DNA of 31,230 bases, from the NCBI GenBank assembly GCA_016840125.1, contig JAEOSY010000435.1, positions 1 to 31,230 on the forward strand, read 5' to 3'. The notes under the pieces are model-generated. The model was not told the DNA's origin, did not search any database, and worked only from the letters and a program-made list of their open reading frames with translations. A program made the position numbers and the translations under genes. Numbering within the stretch: the stretch's first letter is position 1; each line of letters opens with the position of its first letter. Positions 24,198-31,230 of the stretch are shown one piece after another. This DNA comes from Candidatus Helarchaeota archaeon (lineage in GTDB: Archaea > Asgardarchaeota > Lokiarchaeia > Helarchaeales > HEL-GB-A).

Positions 24198-25516
24198 AAT
24201 ACAAGAAACTCGAAGGGATTCATTCCGTTACAGTATTGAATCCCGAAACGGGCGAGGCCATTGAGGATTGTGATATTGAAATAGTGAATGGATTTATTTT
24301 TTCCATTAAAGTTTCAAAAGGAACCCCGCCTCCGGACTACTTAAATGGAACTGGTTTGTATGCCATCCCTGGATTAATTGATACACATGTTCACAGTCTG
24401 GGCTTTCTTTGTGAAGATATTCCAAACATTTTCGATTTAAGGTGGATTTTTAGACAACAACGCAATAATCTAGCCAGTTATCTTCGTAGTGGAGTTACTA
24501 CAATTAGAGATATGGGAAGTGCTACCAAACTAATCCGTAGCTATCGCCGAAAAGCTACCAAATTAAAGGTTCTCTCACCTCGTATTCTCTATGCTGGTCC
24601 GATGTTTACCGCAAAGGGCGCTTATCCTCATTACGTACCACCAGGACCGTTTTACATCCGATGGTTTGCGGGTCTAATCCGGGTGGATTGCAAAGATGAA
24701 AAGCATGCAAAACAAATGGTAGACAAAACAGTTGCAGCAGGTGCACGGTGCATAAAAGTCATGTATCAATCAGCAGAATACGATGACGCACGCACGAAAA
24801 TCCCTATAATCTCCCTTTCTGTAGTTCGTGCCATTGTGGAACGCGCGCATTTTCATAATATCCCTGTAGGTATTCATCATACCTTCCGAAAGGATCTTCA
24901 ACAGCTTTTAGAAACAGATATTCCGTTCGATTCTTTAGAGCATTTAACTACAGATGAACATCTCAACAATGAGGAAATCAAGAACTTGGAACAGCGTGGA
25001 ATTTCGAATAGCACGACGTTGATGACGTACGGTATTGTTTATCACGTAGATGAGTTGGAAGCATTAATCCAGCAAGAGCCTGAACGATTCGAGAAGAAGC
25101 CACTTGAGTATTTGCAACAAATGTGTCAAGCCATACGCTCTGGAGGTCAGCCCGTAAGTTTAATGTCCCGGAATTATATGGATACTGCGCCAAAATTCAT
25201 GAGCGCAAACCTCAAAAAATTATTTGAAGCAGGTGTAAAAATTGTCTATGCAACTGATTCAGGAATAATGACCCCTGCTGGAGTTGGCTATTGGGAGCTC
25301 AAAGATATGGTTCAGGCAGGGATGAGCAACCTTGATGCACTAAAAGCAGTCACGTGCGTTGCAGCTGACGTGATAGACCGCCCTGAGCTGGGGCGTCTCG
25401 AGCCAAGTAAAATCGCGGATATCGTCTTACTTCACGAGAATCCGCTCGATAACCTCGAAACGATACGTAATGTGGTGGCAGTTATCCGTGATGGCTATCT
25501 TGTGCATAAAACGTAA
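24194..25516 (+). CDS. Amidohydrolase, imidazolonepropionase/prolidase-like group
   Basis: This 440-residue metal-dependent hydrolase has an N-terminal beta-sandwich half, then a TIM barrel with D-T-H-V-H (residues about 62-66), G-V-T-T-I-R-D-M-G, a Lys in G-A-R-C-I-K-V-M that could be the carboxylated bridging ligand, H-H in V-G-I-H-H-T, H in S-L-E-H-L-T, and the terminal D in Y-A-T-D-S-G. The C-terminus (L-G-R-L-E-P-S-K-I-A-D-I-V-L-L) is typical of this superfamily. Its coupling to the kinase and SIS genes suggests a role in the same pathway, for example removal of an amide or acetyl group from an amino sugar. NagA-type assignment is not supported by sequence alone. Confidence 0.88.
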   Translation: MKYKKLEGIHSVTVLNPETGEAIEDCDIEIVNGFIFSIKVSKGTPPPDYLNGTGLYAIPGLIDTHVHSLGFLCEDIPNIFDLRWIFRQQRNNLASYLRSGVTTIRDMGSATKLIRSYRRKATKLKVLSPRILYAGPMFTAKGAYPHYVPPGPFYIRWFAGLIRVDCKDEKHAKQMVDKTVAAGARCIKVMYQSAEYDDARTKIPIISLSVVRAIVERAHFHNIPVGIHHTFRKDLQQLLETDIPFDSLEHLTTDEHLNNEEIKNLEQRGISNSTTLMTYGIVYHVDELEALIQQEPERFEKKPLEYLQQMCQAIRSGGQPVSLMSRNYMDTAPKFMSANLKKLFEAGVKIVYATDSGIMTPAGVGYWELKDMVQAGMSNLDALKAVTCVAADVIDRPELGRLEPSKIADIVLLHENPLDNLETIRNVVAVIRDGYLVHKT

Positions 25517-25524
25517 AGTATAAA

Positions 25525-25905
25525 TTAGGGGCTCATTGCCATCCTCATTGATTTGAAAGTTTTCCCGCCTGCAACGATAATACATTGTTTGACTTCAGAA
25601 GTTATTTTGATGATGGCGCTCTCGATGACATCGAGCGGAATTTCCTCCTTTGCCAAAGCATCGTGAAACCATTGCGCCATAGCCTTATAATATTTTTCGA
25701 CGCTATCGTCACTAACGAGCATTTCTTTTCCCTCGGTTTCCCAAGTTATAGCTCCCGAAATCAAATCCACAATAAACGTGCCTCTTGGTTGTACATGCTC
25801 AAATGGGTCAAAATGACTCCCTGATTCTACAGTAGCCCAATTTGAAGGACGTACTGCATTATTTGCAATTGATCTTAAGCGGATTAATTTCATTTTCAAA
25901 ATCAT
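25525..25905 (-). CDS. Unrecognised small protein, 126 residues
   Basis: I do not recognise this protein. It is soluble. The C-terminal half reads as an amphipathic helix (about 67-90) followed by strands (ESAIIKITSEVKQCIIV). A central FDPFEHVQPRGTFIVDLI segment and ITWETEGKEMLV suggest a small beta-rich domain. The start is ambiguous: ATG 25905 abuts the AAAGGA site, a TTG follows six bases after it, and ATG 25893 is 12 bases away. The gene follows the HAD phosphatase by four bases, so the two are probably co-transcribed. It is convergent with the amidohydrolase, with an 8-base gap. Confidence 0.7.
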   Translation of the reverse strand: MILKMKLIRLRSIANNAVRPSNWATVESGSHFDPFEHVQPRGTFIVDLISGAITWETEGKEMLVSDDSVEKYYKAMAQWFHDALAKEEIPLDVIESAIIKITSEVKQCIIVAGGKTFKSMRMAMSP

Positions 25906-25909
25906 TCCT

Positions 25910-26608
25910 TTATTTTTTATTCAATTCCTTGATTATTGAAATGAGTTCTGATAAATCAGAAATGTCATACTCAGGTGGTTTCTGTTCAGAAAGCTTATTA
26001 TCGTATTTTCCACCACGATGTATGAGGACGGTATGAATTTTTAGTTGCATACATGGAAGGATATCGCTCTCATAATTATCTCCGATGTAGATAGCTTCTG
26101 AGGGTTTGATATTTAACCGCTTCAAGGGCAATTCAAACAGTTTTGGATTAGGTTTTCGTATCCCTACTTCCTCCGAAATGATTATCTCATCAAGGAAATC
26201 CTGTAGTCGCATTCGGAGAATTTTCTCGTATTGCTTAAGCGCCCCTCCATCCGTCAATACACAGATTTTCACCTCTAACTTCCTTAGGTCGATTAATGTT
26301 GGGACTACATCATGAAACGGGCGAATATTGGCGAATTTTATATCGTGATAGGCAATCATACCAGCTGCAATAAATAATTTCATCTGGGCTGGCTCAACAT
26401 CAAGTCTTTTCAACATTTGATCAAAATGATAGTTATAATTACTCCCATATTCTTCCACAACTTCGGAAAGAACTTGGTATGCTTCATCAAATGTGGATTG
26501 TAGCCCTAGGTCTATCATTGCCCGAATAGCACTTCGACGTGCGTGCGTGGAAAGTTCTGTCGAATTATAGAGGGTGTCGTCAAGATCGAAAATAGTAGCT
26601 TTTATCAT
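25910..26608 (-). CDS. HAD-superfamily phosphatase
   Basis: This 232-residue HAD hydrolase has all four motifs: I, F-D-L-D-D-T-L (D8 nucleophile, D10 acid/base); II, V-L-T-D-G-G; III, the Lys in R-K-P-N-P-K-L-F; and IV, I-Y-I-G-D-N-Y-E-S-D. A helical cap (about 18-90) identifies it as a C1-capped enzyme, of the group that includes phosphoglycolate, pyrimidine-nucleotide and haloacid phosphatases. The substrate is unknown. It is divergent from the phosphoribosyltransferase gene, with 94 A+T-rich bases between that hold both promoters. Confidence 0.92.
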   Translation of the reverse strand: MIKATIFDLDDTLYNSTELSTHARRSAIRAMIDLGLQSTFDEAYQVLSEVVEEYGSNYNYHFDQMLKRLDVEPAQMKLFIAAGMIAYHDIKFANIRPFHDVVPTLIDLRKLEVKICVLTDGGALKQYEKILRMRLQDFLDEIIISEEVGIRKPNPKLFELPLKRLNIKPSEAIYIGDNYESDILPCMQLKIHTVLIHRGGKYDNKLSEQKPPEYDISDLSELISIIKELNKK

Positions 26609-26702
26609 AAAAAATTCACACGAGTACTCTTAGATTTATTAAACCAAATTTCACATATTTACCTATTGTGGTTGAGAGACCTACTAGCATAAAGGGATTC
26701 AC

Positions 26703-27356
26703 ATGTATAACGATAGGAGTAAAGCAGGTGAAGTTCTAGCAGACCTTTTAGATTCTTATAAAATGGAAAATCTAACAATTTTGGCAATTCCAAATGGAGG
26801 GGTTCCGGTTGCAGTTCCGATTTTCAAAAGGTTTCGAAAAATCAACCCCTCGGTCGAATTTCAACTATTAATTGTCCGTAAGATGCCAATACCCTTCAAT
26901 ACGGAAGCAGGCTTTGGAGCCATTACGTTAGATGGAACCGTTATACTAAATAAAGTACTTGTGGCACGCATTGGCTTGAGTGAGGATCAAATCCAAACTC
27001 AGGCTACAATGGTTTTAAAACAAATGAAGGCCCGTCTAAAGACATATGGCTTGGAAACGCAGAAGTTCGAATTAAAAGGTAAGACTGTTATTATAATCGA
27101 TGATGGACTTGCATCTGGCTTTACAATGCTTGCGGCTATTAAGAGTATTCAAAAATATACTCCCGAGAAAATTATCATTGCAATTCCAACCGCCCCTAGA
27201 AGTTCTGTAACGCGTGTTTCCCCTCTTGTTGATGCTGTAATTTGTCCGAATATCCGTGATACTCTCTATTTCGCAGTAGCAGAGGCATATAAACACTGGT
27301 ATGATCTTGAATTTGATGAGGTACAAATGATTTTAAAGGAAATCCAAACACTATAG
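26703..27356 (+). CDS. Phosphoribosyltransferase-like protein
   Basis: This 217-residue type I PRTase fold carries the PRPP-binding signature V-I-I-I-D-D-G-L-A-S-G-F-T-M (129-142) and an N-terminal D-R-x-x-A-G-x-x-L-A start, as in the ComF-distant group often fused to dienelactone hydrolase. The I-A-I-P-N-G-G-V-P-V-A loop and V-R-K-M-P-I-P-F-N-T-E-A-G-F-G-A segment are the other conserved parts. The base acceptor cannot be deduced. It starts at ATG with AAAGGGA upstream. The CLP1-like gene follows after 24 bases, so the two probably share a transcript. Confidence 0.88.
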   Translation: MYNDRSKAGEVLADLLDSYKMENLTILAIPNGGVPVAVPIFKRFRKINPSVEFQLLIVRKMPIPFNTEAGFGAITLDGTVILNKVLVARIGLSEDQIQTQATMVLKQMKARLKTYGLETQKFELKGKTVIIIDDGLASGFTMLAAIKSIQKYTPEKIIIAIPTAPRSSVTRVSPLVDAVICPNIRDTLYFAVAEAYKHWYDLEFDEVQMILKEIQTL

Positions 27357-27380
27357 GACACTCCTAGAGTTGACTGATGA

Positions 27381-28658
27381 ATGATTTTAAAGCTGAAACA
27401 GGGGCAAAGTGTTCAAATTACAGGACCTGCAAAGCTTCATGTAATTGAAGGGGAATTATCATTATTGGGGTGTTCTATTCACTCAGGTGAAGATGTGATA
27501 ATAAAGGCAGGCAAGCATTATCCCTTTGAAGCTGAAATTGATGCGAAAGCCGAAGTCTTAGGTAAAGAAACAGAGTACCAGATAATAGAACACCCTCTTA
27601 TACCGATGGATCGAAAGAACCTGGTAAAAAAACTTACCACTCTACCACCCCCCCTAAAAATCATGATCCTTGGAAACAGTGACACCGGAAAGACAACCCT
27701 TATTTGCTATTTAGCGAATAGACTGATTAACACAGGATCTCGGGTAGCGGTTATCGATTTAGATATGGGGCAACAAGATATAGGTCCTCCATGCACCATA
27801 ACCCTCGGAATTTTGAAGGAACCTATTACACACTTAGGTGATATTCCCCCAGAACGTATGATATTCATTGGTCAAACCTCACCTGTAGGTAGAGTGCCAC
27901 ACATTGTTTCTGGTGCTAATGACTTAGTTGAACATGCCTTGAACGAAGCCGATATCATTCTCATTGATACGACTGGGTGGATTTTGGGCGGCGCAGCACG
28001 AGCTTTTAAATCAACAAAAATCAGAACTCTCAAACCTCATGTTATAATAGCTCTACAGCAAGCCGATGAAATATATCATATAATTAAACAGTTCGAGTCG
28101 TCCCCCCTTCAGATAGATCTATTATCTGTTTATCCTAATATTCCAAAGAGGAATTTAAAGACTCGTAAATTCCTAAGAGAAAGTAAATTCAATTCATACT
28201 TTAAGGAAGCAAATTCACGACTCTTCAATTTAAGTGATATTCGAATTGAAAATGCATTCTTTCACTCTGGCACTCAAATGAAGGGTGAGGAGCTGGACTT
28301 TATAGAAAAAACGCTTGAATGTAGTTTTATTTATGCGGAAAGAGCCGCAGCTGGCATTTTTTTAGCCAAAAAATATGCCTCCTTTTATAATAAAAATAAG
28401 ATCCAAATCTTAAGAGATCGTTATAATATCAAAGAAATTCGAATTGTAAATAAGAATGATGAGAACGGATTAGTTGTTGGACTATTAGACAAGAATTTGA
28501 ATACTTTAGGAATTGGATTAATTGAGGTCATTAATTATGAGTTAAGTTCAATTCGTATATATACACCTGTAATGAATCCCATCTCAAAAATTCAATTGGG
28601 TAATTTAAAAATCACAAAAACGGGTCAAGAACTAGAAGAAAAGGTACCGCTCATTTAA
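27381..28658 (+). CDS. CLP1/GRC3-family polynucleotide 5'-hydroxyl kinase
   Basis: This 425-residue protein has an N-terminal beta domain (1-85), a central P-loop kinase domain and a C-terminal beta domain. Motifs are the P-loop G-N-S-D-T-G-K-T-T (98-106), the Clp1-type D-L-D-M-G-Q (126-131), F-I-G-Q-T-S-P (162-168) and the Walker-B-like I-L-I-D-T-T-G-W-I (193-201). These are diagnostic of the Clp1/Grc3/Nol9 family, which phosphorylates 5'-OH RNA ends in tRNA splicing and rRNA processing. Archaeal members have shown kinase activity. The catalytic P-loop Lys and Thr are intact, so it should be active. It ends one base before the convergent LOG-like gene. Confidence 0.92.
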   Translation: MILKLKQGQSVQITGPAKLHVIEGELSLLGCSIHSGEDVIIKAGKHYPFEAEIDAKAEVLGKETEYQIIEHPLIPMDRKNLVKKLTTLPPPLKIMILGNSDTGKTTLICYLANRLINTGSRVAVIDLDMGQQDIGPPCTITLGILKEPITHLGDIPPERMIFIGQTSPVGRVPHIVSGANDLVEHALNEADIILIDTTGWILGGAARAFKSTKIRTLKPHVIIALQQADEIYHIIKQFESSPLQIDLLSVYPNIPKRNLKTRKFLRESKFNSYFKEANSRLFNLSDIRIENAFFHSGTQMKGEELDFIEKTLECSFIYAERAAAGIFLAKKYASFYNKNKIQILRDRYNIKEIRIVNKNDENGLVVGLLDKNLNTLGIGLIEVINYELSSIRIYTPVMNPISKIQLGNLKITKTGQELEEKVPLI

Positions 28659-28659
28659 T

Positions 28660-29136
28660 CTATACTGTTTCCAATGCTTTTTTGACTGCATCTTTTGCAT
28701 TCTTCGCTATAATAACTCGATCAGGAAACTCTTCTGATATTTTCTTAGAAGTCCCACCACTTTTGGGGATGGTAATAACTGGAACTCCCTGCTTCAAAGC
28801 ATATTCTGCTTCTATTCGTGTGCCCGCGGCCCCACTAATACAAATTACTGCCTGTACTGATTGGATAATTATATAGTTCCGATCTTCTCCTAAATTAGTG
28901 GGAATTTGAATCATTACATATTGGTTAGCCTCAGATCGTGATATACTCGGCAAAATCCCTACGGATATTCCAGAAGACTTTTGAACACCTTTACATACAG
29001 CTTCCATTACTCCTCCCTTTCCACCACAGATCAGAATAACATTTTTTTTGGCTACTTCCTCGCCCACATCTTCTGCTATTCGACGAATATCCTCGCTAAT
29101 TTCAGTTCCACTTCCGATCACACCGATTTGGATCAT
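28660..29136 (-). CDS. LOG/TIGR00725-like Rossmann-fold protein
   Basis: This protein has 158 residues from ATG 29136, chosen because AGGTGG lies eight bases before it; a GTG at 29148 is the other option. The Rossmann start is I-G-V-I-G-S-G. The family motifs are C-G-G-K-G-G-V-M-E-A-V-C-K-G and G-T-R-I-E-A-E-Y-A-L-K-Q-G-V-P-V-I. These match the TIGR00725/SLOG group related to LOG phosphoribohydrolases. LOG itself has P-G-G-x-G-T-x-x-E; here the C-G-G-K-G-G and G-T-R-I-E-A-E variants are those of TIGR00725, whose function is unresolved. Nucleotide or nucleotide-derivative binding is likely. Confidence 0.88.
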   Translation of the reverse strand: MIQIGVIGSGTEISEDIRRIAEDVGEEVAKKNVILICGGKGGVMEAVCKGVQKSSGISVGILPSISRSEANQYVMIQIPTNLGEDRNYIIIQSVQAVICISGAAGTRIEAEYALKQGVPVITIPKSGGTSKKISEEFPDRVIIAKNAKDAVKKALETV

Positions 29137-29206
29137 GTCATCAGCCACCTAATTTTAAAGAACTTTAAAACAACCTTTAATTAATGGATTTTGGATCGTT
29201 GCGAGT

Positions 29207-30361
29207 ATGAAAAAAATTGTTGTTATTCCGGGTTCAGGAATAGGTCCTGAGATTATCATTCCCATTACCGATATTTTACAAACGCTCGGGTCATATGAAT
29301 GTATTAAGTACGAAAAAATCAGTGAAATCGCTAATCGAACCCTGGCTAGAAAAGCAATGGCGAACTATTATAAATCAACTATCGGTGAGGTTCCAAAAGC
29401 TGCTAGATCACATTGGGCTCGGTTTAATATTTTAGATGGGCTCATTAAGGAACATATATTTTTGAAAGACCCATCTGAAACCGTGGAATATGAGAAATAC
29501 AAATACAGTGGAATACCAGAAGAGTTCAAGGATATGGTTGCAAACTCCAGTGCCTGTCTATTTGGATCAATTTCAGATGTGAATGGCGGCTATCTTCTAT
29601 TCTGGTTCAGGCAAGGATTGGATTTGTATGCCAATGTGCGTCCTGCGAAATGTTATCCCAATGTACCTTGTTATCGGAAAGATATCGACTTAGTTATTGT
29701 TCGGGAAAATACCGAGGGGCTTTATGTGGGAATGGAATATCAAGGAATTGATGCAGTGAAGGCTGTAAAGCTTCTTACAAAAAATGGTGTTGAAAGAATA
29801 ATCAAGTTTGCTTTTAATCTAACAGATGAGCGCAAATCCAAAGGTTCAAAAGGCGAATTAATATGTGTGGATAAAGCTAATGCACTGCCAGTTACCGATG
29901 GTTTTTTTCGTTCTAAGTTCATGGCGTTCAAAAAGGAATACCCCGACATTAAAACTAAGGAATGGTTTGTTGATCGGGCCGCCATGGAGCTTATACGCAC
30001 ACCCGAAACTATTGATGTGATGGTTACTCCAAATCTTTATGGGGATATTCTTTCTGATGAAGCATCCGCCTTGGTTGGTGGTCTTGGAATCACTCCGAGT
30101 GGGGAGATAGGGGCAAATTATGGTTTATTCGAACCTGTCTCTGGAACGGCGCCTGATATTGCAGGAAAGAATATTGCAAATCCTCTTTCGGCACTTTTTT
30201 CTACTGTTATGATGCTGGATTTTTTAAAAGAGAAAAGCCACTCCAATGCTTTAGAGACTGCAATCTTACAATTTCTTCAAGCTGGGACGAATTTCACCCC
30301 GGATCTAGGTGGTACTGGAACAACAGATGGCGTATTCAATGAAATAATGAAGTATATGTAA
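29207..30361 (+). CDS. Isocitrate/isopropylmalate dehydrogenase family enzyme, atypical
   Basis: This 384-residue beta-decarboxylating dehydrogenase has the family framework: G-S-G-I-G-P-E (9-15), Y-A-N-V-R-P-A, R-E-N-T-E-G-L-Y-V-G, V-D-K-A-N-A, N-L-Y-G-D-I-L-S-D and G-T-A-P-D-I-A-G-K. The Asp in A-P-D-I-A-G is the NAD-selecting residue of isopropylmalate dehydrogenases, so NAD is the likely cofactor. The segment of about 70 residues between the N-terminal Rossmann start and F-K-D-M-V is longer and different from usual. The usual E-P-V-H-G-S/T reads E-P-V-S-G-T, and R-Q-G-L-D-L-Y-A-N replaces the usual loop. The substrate may therefore differ (isocitrate, isopropylmalate, homoisocitrate, tartrate or another). 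Confidence 0.88.
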   Translation: MKKIVVIPGSGIGPEIIIPITDILQTLGSYECIKYEKISEIANRTLARKAMANYYKSTIGEVPKAARSHWARFNILDGLIKEHIFLKDPSETVEYEKYKYSGIPEEFKDMVANSSACLFGSISDVNGGYLLFWFRQGLDLYANVRPAKCYPNVPCYRKDIDLVIVRENTEGLYVGMEYQGIDAVKAVKLLTKNGVERIIKFAFNLTDERKSKGSKGELICVDKANALPVTDGFFRSKFMAFKKEYPDIKTKEWFVDRAAMELIRTPETIDVMVTPNLYGDILSDEASALVGGLGITPSGEIGANYGLFEPVSGTAPDIAGKNIANPLSALFSTVMMLDFLKEKSHSNALETAILQFLQAGTNFTPDLGGTGTTDGVFNEIMKYM

Positions 30362-30380
30362 AATAATAGCGTGATTAAGT

Positions 30381-31013
30381 GTGACACAACTCGATGAATT
30401 ATATAGACTGACCAAAGAGGATCTCAAACCTGCATGTATGGTATTGACTAGAGCTTTTCTAAATAATCCTATAGCAACATGGCATATACCAGAAGAAACG
30501 GAAAGGTTAGCTCTGCTTCCAAATATGTGGAAAGTCCCCCTTTGTGTAGGAATTAAACATGGGGACGTTTATGCCCCCTCGAAAGATTTAGAGGGAATTG
30601 CAATGTGGCTTCCTCCAGAGATTGTTGATATTTCCTTTTGGAAATTTATTAAGTGTGGCGGACTTAAGCTCCCTTTCAAATTTGGATTCGGTCGCATTAG
30701 GAAAATGTTACATGTTCAGCGATTCCATGATTCCACAAGAAAGAAATATATTGATCCCCCCTATTGGCATTTTGGACCCTTTGGAGTAGATCCTGAATAC
30801 CAAGGAAAGGGATATGGTAGCAAGCTCTTACGACCAATGCTGGCCCGTATCGATGAGGAAGATCTTCCAATCTATTTGGAGACAGAAGAGGAGAAAAATG
30901 CCCAACTTTACCAGCATTTTGGGTTTGAAGTAGTGGAGAAAAAAGTCATACCCAACACAAATATCACAAATTGGGGCATGATTAGGAAGAAATCAAGTAT
31001 CAGATCAACTTAA
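30381..31013 (+). CDS. GNAT-family N-acetyltransferase
   Basis: This 210-residue acetyl-CoA-dependent transferase has the acetyl-CoA motif A, F-G-V-D-P-E-Y-Q-G-K-G-Y-G-S-K-L-L (about 133-149), with Q/R-x-x-G-x-G, and motif B, L-Y-Q-H-F-G-F-E-V-V. The first 100 residues are family-specific. The start is GTG, with GTGATT five bases before as a possible ribosome binding site; no ATG is available upstream. It follows the dehydrogenase by 19 bases, so the two are probably co-transcribed. The acceptor is unknown. Confidence 0.9.
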   Translation: MTQLDELYRLTKEDLKPACMVLTRAFLNNPIATWHIPEETERLALLPNMWKVPLCVGIKHGDVYAPSKDLEGIAMWLPPEIVDISFWKFIKCGGLKLPFKFGFGRIRKMLHVQRFHDSTRKKYIDPPYWHFGPFGVDPEYQGKGYGSKLLRPMLARIDEEDLPIYLETEEEKNAQLYQHFGFEVVEKKVIPNTNITNWGMIRKKSSIRST

Positions 31014-31066
31014 AAAGATGAGCACTAAATACAATTTGTCAAATAAATACTGGAGGGTCGCTTTGT

Positions 31067-31230
31067 TTGACTCCTGTAATAAAAGATTATGAATCACTTT
31101 TCAATAGTGTCAAGAAGGAATTTCCGAAAGCCTTTGGGGGCGTTCAGCCGGGCAATGAAAGAACCGTTATCATACGCACACGCACTCCAGACAGTGTAGG
31201 CATGCTCGAAGTCAGTTGGGGCATCCGAAA
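31067..31230 (+). CDS. Start of an unrecognised gene, truncated by window edge
   Basis: The open frame begins at TTG 31067, behind GGAGG (31052-31056, ten bases). It continues to the window edge, with 54 residues visible. They read as a soluble protein start with alternating strands and helices (YESLFNSVKKEF, then VIIRTRTPDS). I recognise no family. The strong ribosome binding site and lack of stops make it likely real. Confidence 0.7.
   Translation, partial: MTPVIKDYESLFNSVKKEFPKAFGGVQPGNERTVIIRTRTPDSVGMLEVSWGIR

Noticed and set aside
1..31230. CRISPR arrays, tRNA/rRNA genes, IS elements and phage genes
   Set aside because: No regularly spaced repeats, no tRNA-like or rRNA-like segments, and no transposase or integrase motifs were seen by eye; a tRNA or RNA model scan was not possible.

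Overview
The window looks like a piece of an archaeal chromosome, most likely from an Asgard (Promethearchaeota, Loki-like) archaeon. The evidence is moderate A+T content, TATA boxes of the TTTAAATA type 24-30 nt before start codons (leaderless genes), GGTGA-type Shine-Dalgarno sites, surface proteins dense in N-X-S/T sequons, a CLP1/GRC3-type RNA kinase, and two genes with in-frame TGA codons that read as selenocysteine. One of those genes is followed by a stem-loop with the layout of a eukaryotic SECIS element. No rRNA, tRNA, CRISPR array, IS element or phage module was seen.

Layout. 1-375 (-): an incomplete gene with a probable frameshift at its 5' end. 593-7352 (+): a four-TM protein, a 1790-residue surface protein with Ig-like repeats, one TM and a cytoplasmic winged-helix-like tail, and a DUF998-like membrane protein. 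7451-10971 (+): an SDR oxidoreductase, an unrecognised 387-residue protein, a cyclophilin and a metal-dependent amidohydrolase. 11043-12106 (-): a PadR-type regulator and a small heat-shock protein, preceded by three TTCGAA-type palindromes. 12262-15593 (-): a perfectly spaced tandem duplication of a two-gene cassette (three-TM protein plus membrane-anchored beta-propeller). 15650-16615 (-): an amidohydrolase fold that has lost metal ligands.

16678-19425 (-) is the most unusual part. It holds a small thioredoxin-like selenoprotein (Sec79) with a SECIS-like element, a B12-type radical SAM protein, a 78-residue orphan that could be its substrate, and a peroxiredoxin-like protein whose CxxC motif is UxxU (two Sec codons). 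Standard gene calling truncates both selenoproteins. Their presence implies that the host has a full Sec machinery outside this window.

19493-25516 (+) is a tight operon: a polytopic membrane protein fused to an extracytoplasmic GH63-like glycosidase, a PfkB sugar kinase, a double-SIS sugar isomerase/deaminase and an amidohydrolase. Together they suggest uptake and breakdown of an amino sugar. 25525-26608 (-): a small orphan and a HAD phosphatase. 26703-28658 (+): a phosphoribosyltransferase and the CLP1/GRC3-type kinase. 28660-29148 (-): a LOG-like/TIGR00725-type protein. 29207-31013 (+): an isocitrate/isopropylmalate dehydrogenase family enzyme and a GNAT acetyltransferase. 31067-31230 (+): the start of an unrecognised gene.
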